From Myxococcota bacterium (GTDB lineage Bacteria; Myxococcota; XYA12-FULL-58-9; JALHOP01): a DNA stretch of 64,000 nt. Positions 17,116 to 25,482 of this stretch are shown piece after piece. The notes beneath the pieces were generated by a model. It worked only from the letters and a program-made list of their open reading frames with translations, was not told the origin of the DNA and did no database searches. A program made the translations under genes and the position numbers. The stretch is from the NCBI GenBank assembly GCA_022842935.1, contig JALHOP010000003.1, positions 186,001 through 250,000 on the forward strand. Direction: 5' to 3'. Position 1 is the first letter of the stretch; each line of letters opens with the position of its first letter.

Positions 17116-18091
17116 TGAAGTCGGTGAGTTTGATGCCACGATGTGCGAGCTGTTGCGGCACGAACGACGACTTCGACAACCCTGGCAGGGTGTTTGTCTC
17201 GAGAAAAATCGGACCTTTGGCGGTTAGGATCATGTCGCTGCGCGAGTAGCCATAGCAGCCGAGGTGCTGGTGGACGGCGACGCCGAGCTCGAGACACTTC
17301 TTGGTGTCAGCGGCGTCGAGCTTCGCGGGCGTGACTTCGGTGATGCCGTCGCCCAGGTATTTGCCCTGATAGTCGAAGGCGCGACCCTTTTGTACGAGCA
17401 CCTCGGACGCGCATAAGGCTTCGACTTTGCCACCTCGCTGGGCGACACCGACCGTGATCTCGCGGCCTTCGAGGAACATTTCCGCCATGTAAGCATGTCC
17501 CGACGTGGCCACCGCGAACGCCACCTTCGCGAGATCGCTCGAACGGTCGACGATGTGGAGACCGACCGATGAGCCACTCGCGATGGGCTTCACCACGATC
17601 TTCTGGTGTCTTTCGACGAAGTCCGTGATAGCGGCCTGAGTTGCTTTGACGTTCCCCTTGGTCAGGGTGATCTGCTCGGCCACCGACACGCCGTGTGTTG
17701 CCACCACCTTCTTGGTCGCGAGCTTGTCGAAACACGTTGCCGAGGCTTTGGCGCCCGAGCCGGTATAGCGGATGCCCGCGTCCTCGAAGACCTTCTGGAT
17801 GGTGCCGTTCTCACCTTCGTCTCCGTGCAGGCAGAGGAAGACTGTGCGGCCGTTGATGTCGCGTACGGCCGCATGGATGTCGGCGGCGAACGGCACACCC
17901 TTGGGTGCAAACTGCACCTCGAAGGGCTTCTGGTGCGCGATGACCTCGGTCGCGGGCACCTCGGTGACCGCACCGTTGGGCGCGATGAACCACGGAGTAA
18001 ATCCGGGCATGGTCGAAAGGACGTTCTGTGCCGAGGCGAGGGCCACCAGGCGCTCGTCCGACATGCCACCGAAGAGAAGGATGGATTGCAT
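17081..18091 (-). CDS. ddl: D-alanine--D-alanine ligase
   Basis: 336 aa from ATG 18091; the open frame extends upstream but homology starts at M-Q-S-I-L-L-F-G-G-M-S-D-E-R. ATP-grasp marks in order are the L-H-G-D-E-G-E-N-G-T-I-Q segment, K-P-I-A-S-G-S-S-V-G (phosphate-contacting loop), E-M-F-L-E-G-R-E-I-T-V-G, Y-S-R-S-D-M-I (metal site Asp) and F-L-E-T-N-T-L-P-G-L-S-K-S-S (Glu/Asn metal ligands). It joins two D-Ala for peptidoglycan precursor synthesis. It is not in a mur cluster here. Its 3' end overlaps the convergent sulfotransferase by 35 bp. Confidence 0.9.
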   Translation of the reverse strand: MQSILLFGGMSDERLVALASAQNVLSTMPGFTPWFIAPNGAVTEVPATEVIAHQKPFEVQFAPKGVPFAADIHAAVRDINGRTVFLCLHGDEGENGTIQKVFEDAGIRYTGSGAKASATCFDKLATKKVVATHGVSVAEQITLTKGNVKATQAAITDFVERHQKIVVKPIASGSSVGLHIVDRSSDLAKVAFAVATSGHAYMAEMFLEGREITVGVAQRGGKVEALCASEVLVQKGRAFDYQGKYLGDGITEVTPAKLDAADTKKCLELGVAVHQHLGCYGYSRSDMILTAKGPIFLETNTLPGLSKSSFVPQQLAHRGIKLTDFITEQLELATKR

Positions 18092-18200
18092 CGACTGGAC
18101 CGCTATCCAACCAGTGGCAGCGCGGCAAGGCCATTTCGAGTCTGGCGACTCGATTCGCCGGAAGGGACGGAGACGTACCGGTCGCTTGGGCTCCGCAGGC

Positions 18201-19817
18201 TCAGCGGAGAACCTCGCGCAACGCGCCGCTATGCTCCAGCACCGCCTCGGCTGCGCGCATACCGTCAACCGCGGCGCTGACGATGCCGCCGCCGTAGCCC
18301 ATGCCCTCGCCGGCGGGATAGAGGCCGCGAGCGCCGATGGCCTGCATGTCGGTATCGTCGCGTGGCACGCGTACGGGCGACGAGGTGCGTGTCTCGACCC
18401 CGATGAGCTTTGCTTCGTTGGTGATGAAGCCGGGGAGCGAGCGGTTGAAGCGCTGCATGGCGCGCTTGAGCGCCTCGATCACTGGTGTCGGGTAGAGCGT
18501 CGTGAGGTCTGCGGCTACTAGCCCGCGCCGGTAGCTCGTCGCGGGGATGTCGGCAGAGAGGGTTCCCGCGACGAAGTCGGCGACGCGGCTTGCGGGCGCG
18601 ACGAAGGCGCCGCCGCCCGCCGCATAAGCTTTGCGCTCGGCATCGAGCTGAAAGTCGACCCCAGCGAAGACGCCCTGGTGTCCTGCGGCTGCGTAGTCGG
18701 CGGGGCCGACGGAGACTACCAAGGCACTATTTGCGTATTTGCCCGACCGCGACGCGTGGCTCATGCCGTTGATGCAAAGCTCGCCGGGGTGGGTCGGGGT
18801 CGTTACGACGACGCCGCCTGGGCACATGCAGAACGACCAGACACCGCGATCGTCTTCGTTGTAGGTGAGCCGGTAGTCGGCGGCCGGCAAGTAGCCGCGC
18901 TCGGACGGTTGGCCATAGCGGACATCGTCGATGAGCGCCTGCGGGTGTTCGACCCGGAAGCCGACCGCGAAGGGCCGGCATTCGAGCGGTAGGCCGCGTG
19001 CGAGCAGCTTCTGCCAGAGCTCACGGGCCGAGTGGCCGGTCGCTAGCACGACGCGCGACACATCGAGCCTCTCGCCCGAGCGCAGCGTCAAGCCGCGCAA
19101 AACGCCGTCGCGGATGTCGAAGTCCTCGAGTGGCGTGTCGAAGCGGAACGTAGCTCCGAGCTCGAGAAGATGCGCGCGGATGTTGCGCAACAGGCGTACG
19201 AGCTTGTCGGTGCCCAGGTGGGGCCGATTGTTGATACGGATGAGCGGATCGGCGCCGCGCTCGACGAGGAGCTCGAGAACGCGGTCGACGCGGGCGTCGC
19301 CGACCCGTGTGTAGAGCTTGCCGTCCGAATACGTGCCGGCGCCGCCCTCGCCGTAGCAGACGTTGGAATCGGGATCGAGCTCACCGCGCTGATAGAGGCG
19401 GCTCACGGCCCGCGTGCGCTCCTCGACCGCATGACCACGCTCGAGAATGACCGGCGCGAGGCCGGCCTCCGCGAGGGTGAGCGCTGCGAAGAGACCGGCT
19501 GGGCCGGCCCCGACGACGATTGGGGGCGGGCCATCGGGGCGCCTTGTCACGCGGTAGCGATACCGCTCGGGCGGTGTGTAAGGTACGGCACGGCGCGTGC
19601 GCACGAGCTTGTTTGCGAGCTTGTCGTGGAGGTCCGCGGTTACCGTGTAGACGAAGCGTGGCGGTCGCTTGCGGGCGTCCAGGGCGCGTTGCAGGACGTG
19701 TACGCTCGTGAGGTCCCCTTCACCCAAGCCGCTCTTCTTGAGCAGCGCGCGCAACGCCGGCATTGGGTCAGCTGCCGCTTCCAGCGGTAGCGGCAGCTCG
19801 GGGATTTTCACGCGCAT
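18201..19817 (-). CDS. COG2509-type FAD-dependent dehydrogenase
   Basis: 538 aa from ATG 19817. The FAD Rossmann motif (P-I-V-V-G-A-G-P-A-G-L-F-A-A-L-T-L) begins near residue 100, after an N-terminal domain with K-R-P-P-R-F-V-Y-T-V. The string N-V-C-Y-G-E-G-G-A-G-T-Y-S-D-G-K-L-Y-T-R is characteristic of uncharacterised FAD-dependent dehydrogenases of COG2509. A second FAD contact is Y-P-A-G-E-G-M-G-Y-G-G-G-I near the C terminus. The reaction of this family is not established. It lies 110 bp upstream of ddl on the same strand, which may be coincidental. Confidence 0.85.
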   Translation of the reverse strand: MRVKIPELPLPLEAAADPMPALRALLKKSGLGEGDLTSVHVLQRALDARKRPPRFVYTVTADLHDKLANKLVRTRRAVPYTPPERYRYRVTRRPDGPPPIVVGAGPAGLFAALTLAEAGLAPVILERGHAVEERTRAVSRLYQRGELDPDSNVCYGEGGAGTYSDGKLYTRVGDARVDRVLELLVERGADPLIRINNRPHLGTDKLVRLLRNIRAHLLELGATFRFDTPLEDFDIRDGVLRGLTLRSGERLDVSRVVLATGHSARELWQKLLARGLPLECRPFAVGFRVEHPQALIDDVRYGQPSERGYLPAADYRLTYNEDDRGVWSFCMCPGGVVVTTPTHPGELCINGMSHASRSGKYANSALVVSVGPADYAAAGHQGVFAGVDFQLDAERKAYAAGGGAFVAPASRVADFVAGTLSADIPATSYRRGLVAADLTTLYPTPVIEALKRAMQRFNRSLPGFITNEAKLIGVETRTSSPVRVPRDDTDMQAIGARGLYPAGEGMGYGGGIVSAAVDGMRAAEAVLEHSGALREVLR

Positions 19818-19832
19818 CGGGGTAACGAAATA

Positions 19833-20369
19833 CTACCGCGCCTTCTTCTTGGCCATGGGGGCGCCTTTCGGAGCGGCGCCCTTTTCCAGCTGCTTCAAGG
19901 CGAGCAGGCGGTTGTCGCGGTCTTCCCAGAGGTTCAAGACGAGCGCGATGTCCTGCAGCGACAACACGTCCGCAAGGTGTGGGAATTCGACGATGAAGCG
20001 CTCCTCGTAGAACGAGCGAATCCGGTCGGAGACGAAGAAGCGCAGCAAGCGCTCGCGGTTCTCGGCGTCGACGTGGGTGAAGATGAGCCCCATGCCCGAC
20101 TCGGCGGCGTTTTCGTCGACGCTCACCGTGTGCATGATTTCGCCGCGGGCGAGTAGGTGCTCGCCGCTTTCGAGCTGGACCTCGAGGTTGAGCGGGAAGC
20201 CGATCGGCAAGAGGTAGCTCGAGTCGAGGAAGATGCCGCCGATCGCGAGGTTGCGGGTGCGGCAGTGGCCTTCGAAGCGGATCGGCTTGCCCTTGTGTTG
20301 TTCGTCCAGCCACATCCGTGTCGGCATGCGGATGTCGATCCGCTCGTGGTCGCGTCGCTCGTCGCTCAT
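19833..20369 (-). CDS. PilZ domain protein (probable c-di-GMP binding)
   Basis: 178 aa. The N-terminal R-R-D-H-E-R-I-D-I-R and, about 35 residues on, T-R-N-L-A-I-G-G-I-F-L correspond to the PilZ RxxxR and (D/N)xSxxG motifs, although Ala replaces the usual Ser. A C-terminal helix (residues 130-178) ends in A-K-K-K-A-R. Myxobacteria have many stand-alone PilZ proteins of this type that couple cyclic-di-GMP to motility or development. The Ser-to-Ala change may alter ligand affinity. It is 15 bp upstream of the FAD dehydrogenase gene on the same strand, so co-transcription is possible. Confidence 0.8.
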   Translation of the reverse strand: MSDERRDHERIDIRMPTRMWLDEQHKGKPIRFEGHCRTRNLAIGGIFLDSSYLLPIGFPLNLEVQLESGEHLLARGEIMHTVSVDENAAESGMGLIFTHVDAENRERLLRFFVSDRIRSFYEERFIVEFPHLADVLSLQDIALVLNLWEDRDNRLLALKQLEKGAAPKGAPMAKKKAR

Positions 20370-20448
20370 GGGCGCCGGTTTACCTTCGCCATGCAGGGCG
20401 CCGCAACTCTTTGCCGGCCCCGAGGGTTTACGCTACGGTGCGCGCGCT

Positions 20449-20865
20449 ATGAATCGCACCGAGTTTTTGAGCGAGCTCGGCAAGCTCCAGCGCGCCTACG
20501 AAGCCGAGCAGCCGAGTATGGGGTGTATTGCCAGCACCAACGTGCGCGCTTGTTCGCACTGCATGTTTTCGGACGACCTTACCGGCTGCCACCACTGCAC
20601 GCACTGCTCGAGCTGCACCGACAGCACGAACTTGTCGCACTCGACCGGCTGCACCTCGTGCCATTCGTCGGCCTATCTCGTTGACTGCACCGGTTGCAGC
20701 AAGAGCGCCTATCTCATTCGCAGCATCGGTTGCACCGAATGCAACTACTGCTTCGGCTGCGTCGGCCTCGCCAAGAAGGACTTCCACATCCTGAACGTGA
20801 AGTACAAGCGCGACGAGTACTTCAAGAAGCTCAAGGTTCTGAAGAAGGAGCTCGGGCTCGACTGA
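20449..20865 (+). CDS. Cysteine-repeat protein ('caib/baif family' type of myxobacteria)
   Basis: 138 aa from ATG 20449; the frame is open further upstream but the family begins at M-N-R-T-E-F-L-S-E-L. Residues 25-103 hold fifteen cysteines in a quasi-periodic pattern (C-x-x-C and T-G-C-x-x-C units alternating with S-x-x-Y-L turns), ending C-F-G-C-V-G-L-A-K-K-D-F-H-I-L-N-V-K-Y and a charged helical tail. Genes of this kind are carried in myxobacterial genomes under the misleading label 'caib/baif family'; no CoA-transferase domain is present. The periodicity suggests a small solenoid or a multi-zinc or Fe-S scaffold. Function unknown. Confidence 0.75.
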   Translation: MNRTEFLSELGKLQRAYEAEQPSMGCIASTNVRACSHCMFSDDLTGCHHCTHCSSCTDSTNLSHSTGCTSCHSSAYLVDCTGCSKSAYLIRSIGCTECNYCFGCVGLAKKDFHILNVKYKRDEYFKKLKVLKKELGLD

Positions 20866-20995
20866 TGCACCCAGCCCGGCCCTCACCCCACCCGCAAGGC
20901 AGGCCCAGGAAAGCCGGTGCGAACCAACACGAGTGAATAGCGCTAAAGGCGGGTTCCGCGTAGTGGGCTCGTTTTGTTAGGGTGCTGGATACGTC

Positions 20996-21628
20996 ATGGC
21001 AAAGCTCGACGACCTCCTCAGTGATCTTGCGAACTTCGACGCTCAGCACGACCTGCAGGGCCTGCGAAAGACGCGCGAGACCATCGTTAGCGAGCATCCC
21101 GACAGCGAGGCTGCTGTCGAGGCGCTCTACAAGATTGGTCTCGACCACCTCTTCCGCGAGCGTGATTTGGTGGCGGCAGTGGCACGCTTCGAGGAAGCAG
21201 CCAAACGTAAGCACCCCTTCTGGTCGGCGGCAGCGCGCACCTCGCTGGGCCTCTGTTACTTTCATCAGGGTCGCGGCCAGAAGGCGCTGCTCGAGCTGCG
21301 CAAGGTCGCCTATCCCGAGACACCGACGTCGCACTCGGTGACCGCGCTTGGCTTCATCGAGAACATCGCGGAGCAGTCGGGTCAGTCTGACGAGGCAAAG
21401 CGCGCCCGCAAGGATCGCATCAAGCAGCTCGAGGTGCTCATCGACTCTGCCCGCTCGCGCGGACAAGCACAGGAGCGTGGTTTCTATCTGTACACGTTGG
21501 CCCTAGCGCTTCGCGATCAGGGCGGCGACGAAGCGAGCGCCAAAATGTTGCTGGCGGAGGCGAAAGATCTTGGGCCCGAGTTGCTGGGCGCCGATCTCTT
21601 CCGCGCGGTGGCTAGCGCCCTGGGCTGA
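20996..21628 (+). CDS. TPR-like helical repeat protein
   Basis: 210 aa, no signal peptide. Helical repeats with tetratricopeptide spacing are visible: A-A-V-E-A-L-Y-K-I-G-L-D-H-L-F-R-E-R-D-L-V-A-A-V-A-R-F-E-E-A, then A-A-R-T-S-L-G-L-C-Y-F-H-Q-G-R-G-Q-K-A-L-L-E-L, and G-F-Y-L-Y-T-L-A-L-A-L-R-D-Q-G-G-D-E-A-S-A. Probably a cytosolic protein-interaction scaffold. It lies 90 bp upstream of a STAND-like ATPase on the same strand and may belong with it, although no coupling is evident. Confidence 0.7.
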   Translation: MAKLDDLLSDLANFDAQHDLQGLRKTRETIVSEHPDSEAAVEALYKIGLDHLFRERDLVAAVARFEEAAKRKHPFWSAAARTSLGLCYFHQGRGQKALLELRKVAYPETPTSHSVTALGFIENIAEQSGQSDEAKRARKDRIKQLEVLIDSARSRGQAQERGFYLYTLALALRDQGGDEASAKMLLAEAKDLGPELLGADLFRAVASALG

Positions 21629-21718
21629 CCGCCCGCCGATTCCCGCTCAGCCGGCCCGTGATCGACGTGGCGTCCGCTCCATCTCGAATCCGCGCCCGCT
21701 TTGTGCGAGGTACCCGTG

Positions 21719-22858
21719 GTGGGCTTCTACGTCTACCATCGCCCGGTGAGCGGAGCCGGCCTTTTCGTGGGTCGCGAGCTCACCATGCGCTCGCTCACGA
21801 GCGGTCTCGCTTCGAACCGCATGTTCGCGGTCTGTGGCGGGCCCAAGCTCGGACGGACGTCGGTGCTGCAGCAGCTTTACGGCGCCAATCAACTGCAGTG
21901 GCTGCGCAACCCCAAGGCGGCCAAGCTCGTCCCCATCGTGCTGGACGTCACACGCGTAAACCCAGGACAGACCACACTGCAGGCCTCGCGCAACTTCGCG
22001 CAGGCCCTCTGGGAGGCCGTGACCCGCTCGATCAGCGACCCGCGCGTCTACGGCAACAGTCAGCCGCCCAAGTTCCCCAAGGTCGACTTCCCACGCGAAA
22101 AAGACCCGTGGGCTCTTTTTCATCGCTCGTGCGACGAGCTCTGGACCAGCATCTCGGGCACGCCGGCTTGGGCGCGCACCGCGCTCTTTCTCGACAACTG
22201 CGATGAGCTGACCACGCGTACCTTCGATATGGCGCTGCTGCCGCTCATGGATTTCCTGCGGCTCAAGGTCCAATACGCTCCCGTCGCTTCAGTCTTCACC
22301 GGCGGCCGCATGTTGCGGGAGTTCATTACCGAAAAGACGAGCCCGCTACGCATGGCTCGCCCCCTGCTGCTTTCCGTCTTGAAGAACAGCGAGGCCGACA
22401 GCCTCGTGCGCGCCGGCATGCCCGAGGTGACGCCAGAGGGCCTCGAGCTCATCAAGTTCGTGACCGGCCGGCACCCGTATTTGATGCAGCGCGTGCTCGG
22501 ACAGATGGAAGCAAACGGGGGTGTCTTCGACGTCGACCAGGCCTTGCAGGGCGCGTGGCCCGACATCGAGCCGGCTTTCAACGCCATCTGGGACGAGTTC
22601 GATCTGCGCCGTGGGGTCACATATCGTGGTGCTTACGCGGCACCCGAACACGCGCTCATGCAATACCTCATCGACGCGCGGCGTGAGATCGTCCTCAAGG
22701 ACGCGGAGCGCGACCTCGGTGTGAAGCCGCTCAAGGAGCACGCCGAGTTCCTGGAGTACATCGGTGTCGCCGATCGGCAGATCCGTGGCGACGTCATCCA
22801 CCTGCGGGCGCCATTCGACCTGTGGAATCGCTGGTACTTGAACAGGATCATGCATTGA
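21719..22858 (+). CDS. STAND/ORC-like P-loop ATPase of unknown function
   Basis: 379 aa from GTG 21719, chosen because GAGG lies eight bases upstream; TTG 21701 and GTG 21716 are alternatives. An F-V-G-R-E entry motif is followed by Walker A G-G-P-K-L-G-R-T-S-V and Walker B A-L-F-L-D-N-C-D-E-L, the order seen in STAND and archaeal-type ATPases. A sensor-like region (V-A-S-V-F-T-G-G-R) and a C-terminal helical and winged-helix-like part (Y-R-G-A-Y-A-A-P-E-H-A-L-M-Q-Y-L-I-D) follow. Such proteins usually switch state on ATP and act in signalling or defence. The esterase gene overlaps its stop by 4 bp. Confidence 0.65.
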   Translation: MGFYVYHRPVSGAGLFVGRELTMRSLTSGLASNRMFAVCGGPKLGRTSVLQQLYGANQLQWLRNPKAAKLVPIVLDVTRVNPGQTTLQASRNFAQALWEAVTRSISDPRVYGNSQPPKFPKVDFPREKDPWALFHRSCDELWTSISGTPAWARTALFLDNCDELTTRTFDMALLPLMDFLRLKVQYAPVASVFTGGRMLREFITEKTSPLRMARPLLLSVLKNSEADSLVRAGMPEVTPEGLELIKFVTGRHPYLMQRVLGQMEANGGVFDVDQALQGAWPDIEPAFNAIWDEFDLRRGVTYRGAYAAPEHALMQYLIDARREIVLKDAERDLGVKPLKEHAEFLEYIGVADRQIRGDVIHLRAPFDLWNRWYLNRIMH

Positions 22859-23820
22859 GCGGACTGACCGATCGTATCGCCGCTGTCGCCATCGAGCGGG
22901 CTTTCACCAGCGCCGCCGCGGTCGCGCGCTTGCATCCTCGCGCCCGCAAGCAGCGTCGCGCTCTCGATATCGTCCACGATGTGCCGTACCTGCCGGGCCG
23001 CTCCCGCGCCCACCTCCTCGACATCTACCGACCAACGCGGCAGGCCGGACCGTGGCCGGTGGTCGTCTATATCCACGGGGGTAGCTTTCGGATCCTCTCC
23101 AAGGACACGCACTGGATCCCCGGCGTGCAGTTTGCGCGTGCTGGCTATCTCACCTTCGTCGTGAACTATCGGCTATCGCCCGCGCATCGCTTCCCCGCCG
23201 CATTCGAGGATGTGACCGCAGCTATCGAATGGGTCATGCGAAGCGCGCCCTTTCACGGAGGTGATACCCAACGGCTCATCCTCGCGGGAGAATCCGCTGG
23301 AGCAAACCTCGCCCTAGCGTGGAGCATCGCTGCCACCTACGAGCGATCCGAGCCATTCGCGCGTCGCGTCTACAATAGCGGTATCGTACCCATCGCCGTT
23401 GCCCCTGCCTGTGGCATCCTACAGGTAAGCTCGCCGGAGCGCTTCCGCGCTGCAGCGGACGCGCCGAGTGGCCGCCTGGCCGACCTCGTGTACGGCCGCA
23501 TCGCCGGGGTCGGCGCCAACTACTTGCCGGACGACCACCCTGACGCGCCGAGCCTCGCCGATCCACTCTGGGTACTCGAGGAAGAGACACAACCTCCGGC
23601 TCGACCGTTCCCCGCCGTGACCGCCGGCGTGGGTGACCATGATCCGATTCGCGCCGACACCGAGCGGCTCGGCAAGGCTCTCGAACGCTTGGGTTTCGAC
23701 CACGCCGTGCGAGTTTACGAAGGGCGTCACGCCTTTCAAATGCTCGTCTGGCAAGAAGCCGCTAAAGCGTACTGGAATGATACGGTTGCTTTCTTGAACG
23801 AGCGCGCCAAGCAAGCATAG
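22855..23820 (+). CDS. Alpha/beta hydrolase (esterase/lipase, hormone-sensitive-lipase-like)
   Basis: 321 aa from TTG 22855, which overlaps the preceding TGA and has AGGA seven bases upstream; GTG 22822 is an alternative. The oxyanion-hole motif V-Y-I-H-G-G-S-F, the nucleophile elbow L-A-G-E-S-A-G-A-N-L (catalytic Ser), V-G-D-H-D-P-I (catalytic Asp region) and Y-E-G-R-H-A-F (catalytic His) make a complete triad. The family cleaves small carboxyl esters, and I see no signal peptide. Translation is coupled to the ATPase, so the ATPase-esterase unit may be functional. The 3' end overlaps the convergent beta-helix gene by 59 bp. Confidence 0.87.
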   Translation: MSGLTDRIAAVAIERAFTSAAAVARLHPRARKQRRALDIVHDVPYLPGRSRAHLLDIYRPTRQAGPWPVVVYIHGGSFRILSKDTHWIPGVQFARAGYLTFVVNYRLSPAHRFPAAFEDVTAAIEWVMRSAPFHGGDTQRLILAGESAGANLALAWSIAATYERSEPFARRVYNSGIVPIAVAPACGILQVSSPERFRAAADAPSGRLADLVYGRIAGVGANYLPDDHPDAPSLADPLWVLEEETQPPARPFPAVTAGVGDHDPIRADTERLGKALERLGFDHAVRVYEGRHAFQMLVWQEAAKAYWNDTVAFLNERAKQA

Positions 23821-25309
23821 CGGCGAGCGCACCGATGACCAGCCACGATGAGCCGCCCACCTCGGTGCAAACACCGCTGATGGCCGCGCCGCCCGCCATC
23901 AAGTCTTCGGTGTTGTCGGCTGCTTCCGGTGGTGGCGGCGGCGGCGTGTTGGGGTTTGGCGGGCCCGTGATGACACCGCCGTCGTCGTCCTCCTGCGGAG
24001 CCATTGGGTCCTCTTCGCCGATCGGGATGCCGGCCTGCACTTCGTAGGCGCCGATGTCGAGCGGGCCGGTCTGCGGCCGTGTTTCCCCAGCGGTTGGATG
24101 CAGATATTGCACCACCGGCGACAAGTCGAAGCCCTGAGCGCTCCCCGGATCGATGCCGTTATTGATGGCTGGCGAGTCGGCCTCGAGACGCCAATCGAAA
24201 CCCGCGCGGTTCACCAGCTTGGCGTCGGTGATGCGCTGGTTCCCCGCGTAGCTATAGTCAATGTCCGCTGGGGCGGATAGAGCGCCCGCGAACAACGTGA
24301 GCCGGTCGAGCGCGTCGTCCACGTAGTTGTTGACGACGCTGAAGACGCGCCCTGCCGCGGTTTCGAGCGGGTCGAAGTTCAGGATGGTGACGCCATCGCC
24401 CAGGATGAGGTTGTTGGCTACGAAAACGATGCCGGCGCGCCGCGCGAGGATCATCGCTGTCGTCGCCGACCCCGTGGCGCTCACGTACGTGTTGTTGACC
24501 ACATAGAGAGAGTGGGGGGCGTTGTTGCCGTTTTCGCCCGCGTACCAGATGGCCGCGTTGCGGTTCTGCGTGTTCGACCCTTTGTGCAAGAGGTTGCCGA
24601 CGATGTAGGCGCGACCGCCTTGCGGCAGGTCGATGAGCGCGCTCGACTGGTCCATGGTGCCACCGTCGGATACCGGCACCTCGTCCATGATGCGGTTCGC
24701 GATGATGTAGTTGGCGAGGGCGCGCGACTTCACGAGGTGGCCCTCCTTGGAGTGATGGGAGTAGCTGTAGCGCAGCGTGAAGGTCGCGACGCTCGCGCTG
24801 ATGTACATGTTGTGTTCGTAGCCCGAGTCGGCGACGCCGTTGAAGGCGAACTCAGTGCGCTCGATGAGGACGACACTGCCGGTGACCTCGCCATGGCCTT
24901 CGAGGATGCCGTTCTGGCTGTGATGCAGATACGCATCGCGGACGGTGAGGTTCCGACCTTGGAAGCGGATGGAAGCCGCGTTCCCCGAGGCACTTTGGGC
25001 CCCCGAGATCTCGAGGTTCTCGATGGTGATGTCGTGGACGGTCGGGAGCTCGACCACGAGGATGCCCTTGTCGTTTGGAATGTTGCCTGTGAACGACAGA
25101 TGGGGGCGGCCGCCCACACCTTTGAGGGTTAGGTTGCTCTTGGTGATCTTGACCGCGGTGTTGGGGTAATTCCCGGCATCGATGGCGATCGTGTCGCCAT
25201 CGACCGCAGCGTCAAGACCCGCCTGGATGGTCGTATATGTGCGTCCTGGGCCGACTTCGACGACCCCGAGGGGAAGGCTCGTAGCAATGAGGACGGTGGC
25301 GAGCAACAT
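23762..25309 (-). CDS. Secreted right-handed parallel beta-helix protein with MYXO-CTERM-like anchor
   Basis: 515 aa from ATG 25309, chosen over an upstream codon because it opens a signal peptide (M-L-L-A-T-V-L-I-A-T-S-L-P-L-G) and has GAGG upstream. Y-T-T-I-Q-A-G-L-D-A-A-V-D-G-D-T-I is the usual first coil of pectate-lyase-like parallel beta-helices. Further repeats (N-L-T-V-R-D-A-Y-L-H-H-S-Q-N-G, Y-S-Y-S-H-H-S-K-E-G-H-L-V-K-S) follow up to about residue 410. A Pro-rich linker leads to Cys, a hydrophobic helix and R-A-R-S-R-K, a MYXO-CTERM-like end. It could bind or cleave polysaccharide, but catalytic residues cannot be assigned. The 3' end overlaps the esterase. Confidence 0.83.
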   Translation of the reverse strand: MLLATVLIATSLPLGVVEVGPGRTYTTIQAGLDAAVDGDTIAIDAGNYPNTAVKITKSNLTLKGVGGRPHLSFTGNIPNDKGILVVELPTVHDITIENLEISGAQSASGNAASIRFQGRNLTVRDAYLHHSQNGILEGHGEVTGSVVLIERTEFAFNGVADSGYEHNMYISASVATFTLRYSYSHHSKEGHLVKSRALANYIIANRIMDEVPVSDGGTMDQSSALIDLPQGGRAYIVGNLLHKGSNTQNRNAAIWYAGENGNNAPHSLYVVNNTYVSATGSATTAMILARRAGIVFVANNLILGDGVTILNFDPLETAAGRVFSVVNNYVDDALDRLTLFAGALSAPADIDYSYAGNQRITDAKLVNRAGFDWRLEADSPAINNGIDPGSAQGFDLSPVVQYLHPTAGETRPQTGPLDIGAYEVQAGIPIGEEDPMAPQEDDDGGVITGPPNPNTPPPPPPEAADNTEDLMAGGAAISGVCTEVGGSSWLVIGALAAMLAWRARSRKQPYHSSTL

Positions 25310-25482
25310 GTAGGGGCACCTCGGTGGGGCCCATACCTTGCATCCCCTGTGCCGCAGAAACACCCACCCGACTGTGCGTGGCTCTAGAATTGAGGCTCGG
25401 CGCAGGTTGCTAGGTGAGGCGGCGAGGGGTTAGTCTCGAAGTTTACCGTCACGGATTTCTCGATTCGAGGAGCGTAGGGCCT

